NCBI GenBank assembly: GCA_049340005.1
Contig: JBMPIY010000010.1
Length of the DNA stretch: 64,000 nt
Origin: CAXBDP01 sp963974465
Lineage (GTDB): Bacteria > Bacteroidota > Bacteroidia > Cytophagales > Cyclobacteriaceae
Strand: one strand, 5' to 3'
In this document: positions 60,101 through 64,000 of the stretch, piece after piece
Layout of the letters: every line of letters starts with the position of its first letter
How positions within the stretch are numbered: the first letter of the stretch is position 1
Notes under the pieces: model-generated
Databases searched by the model: none
Seen by the model: only the letters and a program-made list of their open reading frames with translations
What the model was told of the DNA's origin: nothing
Translations under genes and position numbers: made by a program

Positions 60101-60628
60101 CGGGACTACTTGGATCTTTCCAAAGTGGACGAGAAAAACCTTTTGAAAGCAGCCCCTTTAGAGCCTTACCGAAGTAGAGTAGAACGTTATTTGAATGAGC
60201 ATAAGAATCATTTAGTTATAAGTAAGATTAAAACCAATCAACCTATTACAGAAGCGGAATTGGCGCAACTCCAAGAAATCTTCTTTAATGCAGAGGAAGT
60301 AGGCTCTAAAGATGAATTCGAAAAAGAAGGTAAGGGAAAGTCACTTGGTTTATTTATTAGAGAATTGATTGGTTTGGATCGAGAAGCAGTTCAATCGGCT
60401 TTTGCAGAGTTTATCCAAGCTCAAAATTTAAATGCAGAACAGATCAAATTTGTGGATTTGATCATTGGATATCTCACTCAAAATGGAGTAATCGACAAAC
60501 GTGCCCTGTTTGAATCACCATTTAAAGATTTGAATGATAGCGGGCCTTTTGGGCTTTTTGATGATGCCCAAGTCACTAAGATCATTAGCATCCTTGATAG
60601 GATTAATGGGAATGTTGATATTGGGTGA
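57200..60628 (+). CDS. hsdR: Type I restriction endonuclease subunit HsdR with N-terminal DUF4145
   Basis: A 1142-residue motor-nuclease. Residues about 1-135 are a DUF4145-like domain (ARAALELGVNWMY, LHLIRRIGNNAVHNQ), then a coiled coil to about 215. The HSDR_N nuclease core has D262 and E277-A-K279 (PD-(D/E)xK). Helicase motifs are Walker A ATGSGKT (398-404), DEAH at 497-500 and LGLTATPKK. This order is that of EcoEI-class HsdR. It translocates and cuts unmethylated DNA. The C-terminal third carries the HsdM-binding region. The octamer GCGGGAGG is at 58915. Confidence 0.93.
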   Translation: MSNFQFISTEFPEIADRARKAEAFALTSPVESCFNARAALELGVNWMYENDADLEWPFDKKLASLMHEADFKEIFDSYGNLYRELHLIRRIGNNAVHNQRVKPEDSVHLIQCLFRFAAFLVAAYGEEEVRIPDFNDQLIPTGDELKKSKKEIDLLREKLEKLELENEQRRIALEEKEDANDLLRISNEKHQEQIKEQRKAREFELIPNALPKAPSEAFTRKLYIDSALKDAGWTKLRAGYELEFEVSGMPLVTNPSGTGYVDYVLWSDNGLPLAVVEAKKTAVNPSKGRHQASLYADCLEKKFKQRPLIYYTNGFDFFLWDDLFAPDRKVSGFMTKDQLELAIRRRRDRKDLRDFKVNLAITGRPYQTEAIQRVAENLSVIKDGKLKQRHRKSLLIMATGSGKTRTSGSIVDMMVKCNWAKRILFLADRNALVTQAKNAFTEHLPDLTSIDLTKEKENDSTRLVFSTYPTMMNQIDRARNGDGRFYGIGHFDLIIIDEAHRSVYQKYRAIFQYFDAYILGLTATPKKDVDHNTYELFDIEDDNPTFAYELEQAVKDGFLVPPRAISVPLKFMREGIKYSDLSEKEKLEYEEKFGDPSNEEAEAGIDKSQLYKWLFNSDTVDQVLNHLMTSGIKVDGGDKIGKTIIFAKNHKHAVYIEERFNKNYPEYSGKFCRVIDNQTEKAQDILERFVLDKEEKEPQIAISVDMMDTGVDAPRVVNLVFFKPVRSVVKFWQMIGRGTRLRPNLFGQDKHKDSFLIFDYCENFEFFDENPEESKGSLGLSLTQQAFQLRLDLVQVLRQSTSKEENEFVEELISLLHSQVASLNQDRFVVRNHLEFVVKYKQKDQWADLGPSKLQEISTHIIPLILSEDNDDVSARRFDVLMLNYQLALKGGRITSRYENRINSACMVLERKGNIPVVEARMPMIKKVLGGFLQHANVVNLEEVRDSLREVMQFLDAIDQPIVETHFRDYLDLSKVDEKNLLKAAPLEPYRSRVERYLNEHKNHLVISKIKTNQPITEAELAQLQEIFFNAEEVGSKDEFEKEGKGKSLGLFIRELIGLDREAVQSAFAEFIQAQNLNAEQIKFVDLIIGYLTQNGVIDKRALFESPFKDLNDSGPFGLFDDAQVTKIISILDRINGNVDIG

Positions 60629-60660
60629 ACTACATGTTGAAGTCAAATAATTGTGAATTA

Positions 60661-60760
60661 TAGATGGATGCCTTATTGGAAAGATGGTAATGGCTTTGGA
60701 TGGTTTTAGAGGGATTATTATTGTATTGGAAAGTAAAGCAGTTAAATAATGCAAAAGGTA
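60661..60760 (+). pseudogene. Decayed 3' fragment of a second hsdM (copy A)
   Basis: The 29 bases 60692-60720 match 62225-62253 at 27 positions. That second copy encodes the C-terminus of an HsdM-like protein, so this one is a more decayed relic (frame around 60688-60750 reads MALDGFRGII). Upstream bases 60671-60686 also align weakly with 62209 onward. It is non-functional. Confidence 0.55.
60692..60720 (+). repeat. Direct repeat, 29 bases, copy 1
   Basis: 27 of 29 bases identical to 62225-62253, same orientation, 1533 bases apart. Together they flank two unknown genes (60806-62044). Confidence 0.8.
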
Positions 60761-60805
60761 GCCTTTGTTTTAAAAATGCGGAGGAACTTCATTTAACTCG
60801 GGCTT

Positions 60806-61741
60806 ATGAAAATAATTGAGTTTCTATATTACTTCTCTAACTCACATTGGATAGGAATAATCACGACCTTAGTTTCTGTGATTGCCTTTGCTGTAGCATT
60901 TATAGCAATGTACTATACCAGAGAAAGTTATATCCTCAAAAAGGGAGCGAATTTTAGAGGAACTGTTGTTGTTTCAGCTGACTATAAGAGTAGTCAGCCA
61001 TATATTTCGCAGTATATAATTGAGAATCTCAAGGATAGATCTATTGCCATTTATGGTGTTTTTCTAAAGATTGGTAGAGGGTCCTTTTTAGAGCTAGAAA
61101 ATTTTAATGATAAGCCATTTATATTAAAGGGATTTGAAAGTCATATTTCAAATTTGGGAATAGTTTATCGATACCTGTCTGGTCAAAATGTAATAGACTT
61201 GAGGGAGATATTAATTAAAGGTAAGTATAATTTGATCCTTTCTACTTCTGAGGGAAAATACACAATTGAAGCAAAAACAGAAAAGTGGGATCCTCATAAA
61301 GAGATTTGGAAAAATATATATACTGATATTTTGATTGCTGATAGATATAGTGATAACGGTATTCAGTTTGGCGATAAAACCAAGTACATAGTTAAAGTAA
61401 ATTATTCTTCAGGTAAAAAAGATGTGTGGCCAGTTTTGAAGATAAAGGCTAATACCCAGCTTGCAGCTCCAATAAAACTTACGGAGAAAGCGGTATCAAG
61501 CAAAAGTAATTTAGAAATTTATTTGAGAGAAGTTTATAAATCTACTGATATTGAATCAATTAATGTAATTGATTTTGATGAATTTGTGAAAAATCACGAA
61601 TTGCTACCTATACGTGAGAAAGTGAAATTTAAACCAAATTCATTTTTTGAATACGAAATTAGAGGTCGATTTTTTAGCAAAAAAATACTAGATGATAGGC
61701 TTAATAGATTTCTTACCTATTATAGGACTAAGAAGAAGTGA
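60806..61741 (+). CDS. Single-pass membrane protein of the defence island, unknown
   Basis: A 311-residue protein with one strong membrane segment (about 17-38) near the N-terminus and a long soluble C-terminal domain. The soluble part has alternating strands and charged loops (RGTVVVSADYKSSQPYISQY, GKYTIEAKTEKWDPHKEIW) and no recognised motif. It lies between relics of a second hsdM, in an island of defence genes, and has no octamer copies. Function unknown; a membrane-anchored effector or a scaffold are both possible. Confidence 0.6.
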   Translation: MKIIEFLYYFSNSHWIGIITTLVSVIAFAVAFIAMYYTRESYILKKGANFRGTVVVSADYKSSQPYISQYIIENLKDRSIAIYGVFLKIGRGSFLELENFNDKPFILKGFESHISNLGIVYRYLSGQNVIDLREILIKGKYNLILSTSEGKYTIEAKTEKWDPHKEIWKNIYTDILIADRYSDNGIQFGDKTKYIVKVNYSSGKKDVWPVLKIKANTQLAAPIKLTEKAVSSKSNLEIYLREVYKSTDIESINVIDFDEFVKNHELLPIREKVKFKPNSFFEYEIRGRFFSKKILDDRLNRFLTYYRTKKK

Positions 61742-61816
61742 GGCAGATAAAATAATTGGGAATTATGAGAATATATAGTCATATTAACGATTATTTATAA
61801 ACTAAATGAACATGTT

Positions 61817-62044
61817 ATGAGATTTTTCAAGTACCTAAGTCCCCATGATAATATTGAATATTATCTAAATCCCTCTGAGGCATATGAAATTTACTTTGAT
61901 GATAAACGCGAAGAAATAGTTTTTCTATTTAATTCTAGAGGATCATTTAATTGTGATTACGGAACTTCTAAATCACTTAACTCTTCCAGATATGATGAGT
62001 ATACCAAAGCCAAAAAGCGATTGGTTGAAATTATTACAGAGTAG
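61817..62044 (+). CDS. Small acidic/basic protein, unknown
   Basis: A 75-residue protein, no membrane segment, with aromatic and charged residues (NIEYYLNPSEAYEIYFDDKREE). Not recognised. It follows the 311-residue protein by 75 bases on the same strand and ends 58 bases before the hsdM relic. Presumably in the same unit as its neighbour. Confidence 0.5.
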   Translation: MRFFKYLSPHDNIEYYLNPSEAYEIYFDDKREEIVFLFNSRGSFNCDYGTSKSLNSSRYDEYTKAKKRLVEIITE

Positions 62045-62102
62045 CATTCCAATTAGCAAAATATTTTTCCGCTCTGTGGGATGTTTGTGAGTGTAGGAAG
62101 GG

Positions 62103-62264
62103 ATGAAAAAAGTAGTCAAAACCAATCTCGATATCTTTTGGCTAAAAGATAAAAGCCTCGCCGACTTAGATAACCTCCTAGATCCCGACGAACTCGCACT
62201 AGAAATTCTAGAAGATGTTGAGGCGGCTTTGGGTGGCTTTAGAGGGATTATTAAGACGCTCTAA
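62103..62264 (+). pseudogene. 3' fragment of a second type I hsdM (copy B)
   Basis: A 53-codon frame starting MKKVVKTNLDIFWLKDKSL and ending EAALGGFRGIIKTL. The segment NLDIFWLKDKSL..LDNLLDPDEL..EIL resembles the C-terminus of N-6 DNA methylases (I recall FWLRDESLEDSDNLPDPD-type endings) of type I systems other than the one at 54359-55942, whose tail differs. Only about 10% of such a protein remains, so it is a truncated relic. Confidence 0.6.
62225..62253 (+). repeat. Direct repeat, 29 bases, copy 2
   Basis: Near-identical to 60692-60720; lies in the 3' end of the hsdM relic. Confidence 0.8.
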
Positions 62265-62389
62265 ATATCACTTAAATACCTAATTGATACCTAGAAATTA
62301 AATAGCTCAAGGCTACTTAAAAAATTAAATTCTATACCAACAAGCCTATTTCAAAATGTCACCGCATGAACCATAGGTAAGGGAAAATA

Positions 62390-62435
62390 TGTTACATAAT
62401 TTGAAGTTTGATTTAAAATGTCTTGATTTGTAACA
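62390..62435. promoter_or_regulatory. Inverted TGTTACA / TGTAACA pair upstream of the XRE gene
   Basis: TGTTACA (62390-62396) and TGTAACA (62429-62435) face each other across 32 bases; TTGTAA also repeats at 62428 and 62439, 11 bases apart. They lie 30-75 bases before the XRE gene and may be its autoregulatory sites. Confidence 0.35.
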
Positions 62436-62465
62436 CAATTGTAAATCCTTTGAAACACACAGCCC

Positions 62466-62819
62466 ATGGATCAAAATCAAATTATAGGATTGAACCTCAG
62501 GAGGTATAGGGAAAGTCTAAATCTAACACAAGATATGTTGGCTAGTTATTTAGGCATTAATCGCGAGGAAGTTAGTTATTTTGAGACAGGCAAAAGAATC
62601 ATGCCTAGCGCCTTATTGAATAAGGCTGCAAAACTTTTCGGAATTGATGAATATGATTTTTATGATTCAGATGAAGCAGCTGATGTTAAGATTGCACTTG
62701 CTTTTAGAGCTGAAACCCTCAGTCCTGAGGATCTTCATCATATAGCTGATTTCAGGAAAATTGTTCTCAATTATTTAGGAATGAAAAAATTCGGACGTAA
62801 TGAATCAGCTCATTCTTGA
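62466..62819 (+). CDS. XRE-family helix-turn-helix protein (likely antitoxin/regulator)
   Basis: A 117-residue protein. The helix-turn-helix (NLRRYRESLNLTQDMLASYL, then INREEVSYFETGKR) occupies about residues 10-65, and the rest is helical (DVKIALAFRAETLSPEDLHH). It overlaps the ImmA/IrrE gene by 20 bases. In comparable operons the XRE protein represses transcription and may neutralise a toxin that is released when ImmA/IrrE cleaves it. That mechanism is inference here. Confidence 0.8.
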   Translation: MDQNQIIGLNLRRYRESLNLTQDMLASYLGINREEVSYFETGKRIMPSALLNKAAKLFGIDEYDFYDSDEAADVKIALAFRAETLSPEDLHHIADFRKIVLNYLGMKKFGRNESAHS

Positions 62820-63543
62820 AAAAAAGGCAAATGATTTTAGGAACCGTTCTGGCTTCGGGAGTAATGATAGCATCAGACTTAAAAGCTTATTATATAAGCT
62901 GGATGTACTAACAGTTTTTAAGCCATTGAGTGCAGGCTTTTCAGGGATGGCTTTAAAAATTGATAAAGAAGGTGAGGTAAAACGCTTTATACTAATTAAT
63001 AGCAATAAAACTTTAGGGCATCAGCATTTTACGATCTGTCATGAGCTTTATCACTTGTTCATACAAGATAACTTCCAATCAATGGTGTGTATGGCAGGAG
63101 AATTCTCTCGCAAAGATAAAGAAGAGTACAATGCGGATGTTTTTGCCGCCCATCTATTGTTACCAGAGAATGGAATAAAATCATTAATCCCTGATAATGA
63201 ATTGGGTAAAGATAAGATAGGTCTAGGGACAGTGATTAAAATTGAGCAGTATTTCTCCTGCTCTAGAGCTGCGCTATTGTACAGACTGAAAGAACTTGGA
63301 ATAATATCTTCCAAAAAATGGGATGAATTTAGCATTCATGTAAAAAGAAGTGCTATCAAATTTGGGTACTCCACAGTGATTTATGAAGATGGTAATCATC
63401 ATGAAGTGATAGGTGACTACGGTAGTATAGCGAGAGATCTTTTTGATAGAGAGCTAATATCTGAGAGCCATTATTATTCTTTACTGCTGGATTTAGGTAT
63501 GAATAGTAATGAATTAGAAAAACTAGAGAATGGGGAAGATTGA
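62800..63543 (+). CDS. ImmA/IrrE-family metallopeptidase
   Basis: A 247-residue protein of the COG2856 family. The zinc motif HELYH is at H81-H85 (QHFTICHELYHLF), with a later acidic ligand region EEYNADVFAAHLLLPE. It probably cleaves the XRE repressor encoded just upstream. It overlaps the XRE gene by 20 bases and the PIN gene by 14, so the three are one unit. The C-terminal extension (about 160-247) with SSKKWDEFSIHVKRSA is longer than in the simplest ImmA. Confidence 0.88.
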   Translation: MNQLILEKKANDFRNRSGFGSNDSIRLKSLLYKLDVLTVFKPLSAGFSGMALKIDKEGEVKRFILINSNKTLGHQHFTICHELYHLFIQDNFQSMVCMAGEFSRKDKEEYNADVFAAHLLLPENGIKSLIPDNELGKDKIGLGTVIKIEQYFSCSRAALLYRLKELGIISSKKWDEFSIHVKRSAIKFGYSTVIYEDGNHHEVIGDYGSIARDLFDRELISESHYYSLLLDLGMNSNELEKLENGED

Positions 63544-64000
63544 TAAGATTATACTTATTGATGCTGATGTGGTTTCTCATTTTATAAACGGGAGAGCAAT
63601 CTTTCAGCTCCCGAGTATATTTCCCTACAAAATTAAAGTGCTTGATAAAGTTTATTCAGAGCTGTGTAGATTCCCTAAAAAGAAAGTAGAGGTAGATAAC
63701 CTAATCGAATTCAAGTTGCTGGAAATACTGCCTTTTCCTGATGAAAATGAAATGATCAGAAAGGAATATTTTCATATCAAGAAGATGATGTTTAAAGGTG
63801 ATGGAGAGTCTGCATGTCTAGCAGTAGTTCGATATTCCAAGGATATATTAGCTAGTAGCAACTTAAAGGATATCGCTAGTTACTGTAAAATGCATTCCAT
63901 TGAATATTTAACTACAATGGATTTTCTATGTGAAGCATTGAAAAAAGGAGTAATGAATGAAGCTGATTGTAACTCATTTATATCCAAGGTAAAAGCCGCT
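63530..64000 (+). CDS. PIN-domain protein (partial at the window edge)
   Basis: At least 157 residues from the ATG at 63530, cut by the window end. The PIN-like acidic residues are placed as expected: D11/D13 (LIDADVVSHF), E44 (YSELC), D91/E93 (KGDGESACLA) and D114 (NLKDIA). It is a probable magnesium-dependent ribonuclease toxin. The 14-base overlap with ImmA/IrrE makes a three-gene XRE/ImmA-IrrE/PIN unit. Confidence 0.75.
   Translation, partial: MGKIDKIILIDADVVSHFINGRAIFQLPSIFPYKIKVLDKVYSELCRFPKKKVEVDNLIEFKLLEILPFPDENEMIRKEYFHIKKMMFKGDGESACLAVVRYSKDILASSNLKDIASYCKMHSIEYLTTMDFLCEALKKGVMNEADCNSFISKVKAA

Noticed and set aside
1..64000. CRISPR array, tRNA genes or insertion sequence
   Set aside because: No regularly spaced repeats, no cloverleaf-like sequence with a CCA-proximal stem, and no transposase or flanking inverted repeats were found.

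Overview
The window looks like a chromosomal segment of a Bacteroidota bacterium, probably order Cytophagales. The reasons are moderate-to-low GC, few Shine-Dalgarno-like leaders, promoter candidates of the TAnnTTTG type, a type IX secretion sortase pair (PorV2/PorU2 type), a BatA-type protein, paired DUF4199 proteins, a DUF5916 outer-membrane protein, SusC-less ECF/anti-sigma modules and a Bacteroidota-style phenylacetyl-CoA epoxidase locus. I cannot name genus or species.

Layout. 1-60: the last bases of a 5S rRNA gene and the rRNA operon terminator. 0.2-9.5 kb: a nucleobase deaminase, a BatA-like VWA membrane protein, a dihydroorotase-like protein that has lost its metal ligands, two DUF4199 membrane proteins, two GT2 glycosyltransferases, an M20 peptidase and a methyltransferase. 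9.6-12.4 kb: ECF sigma factor, membrane anti-sigma-like protein and a secreted protein made of two copies of one module. 12.6-16.9 kb: a tripartite exporter (adaptor, FtsX-type permease, TolC-type channel) with no ATPase. 17-23.4 kb: purB, a DUF5916 protein, PaaE, and an MFS transporter. 23.6-28.9 kb: a tight five-gene run of sodium:solute symporter, GNAT acetyltransferase, M20 amidohydrolase and two fold-type III PLP racemases. 28.9-32.5 kb: the phenylacetyl-CoA epoxidase operon (paaR-like TetR, paaA, a double-domain paaB, paaC, paaD on the minus strand) behind a promoter that carries an exact match to the PaaR operator pattern. 33-40 kb: a second ECF/anti-sigma/outer-membrane-protein module, a lipoprotein, a beta-CASP metallo-hydrolase, and a PadR-PspC pair. 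40.3-46.5 kb: PorV2 and PorU2. 46.9-53.7 kb: L-2-hydroxyglutarate oxidase, an endonuclease/phosphatase-family lipoprotein, a CPBP protease and a membrane-protein operon with its own winged-helix regulator and a repeated operator-like element.

54-64 kb is a defence island: a type I restriction-modification operon (with an unrecognised gene translationally coupled in front of hsdM, and a DUF4145-HsdR fusion), two small unknown genes lying between two decayed copies of the 3' end of a different hsdM, and an XRE / ImmA-IrrE / PIN three-gene module that runs off the window end.

The most unusual signal belongs to no gene. The octamer GCGGGAGG (either strand) occurs 42 times by my reading, about once per 1.5 kb, where base composition predicts fewer than one. 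It is scattered through coding and intergenic DNA on both strands, shares 6 of 8 positions with the E. coli Chi sequence GCTGGTGG, has few one-mismatch relatives, is never followed by C, and thins out in the defence island. A Chi-like recombination signal or a DNA-uptake sequence are the leading explanations.
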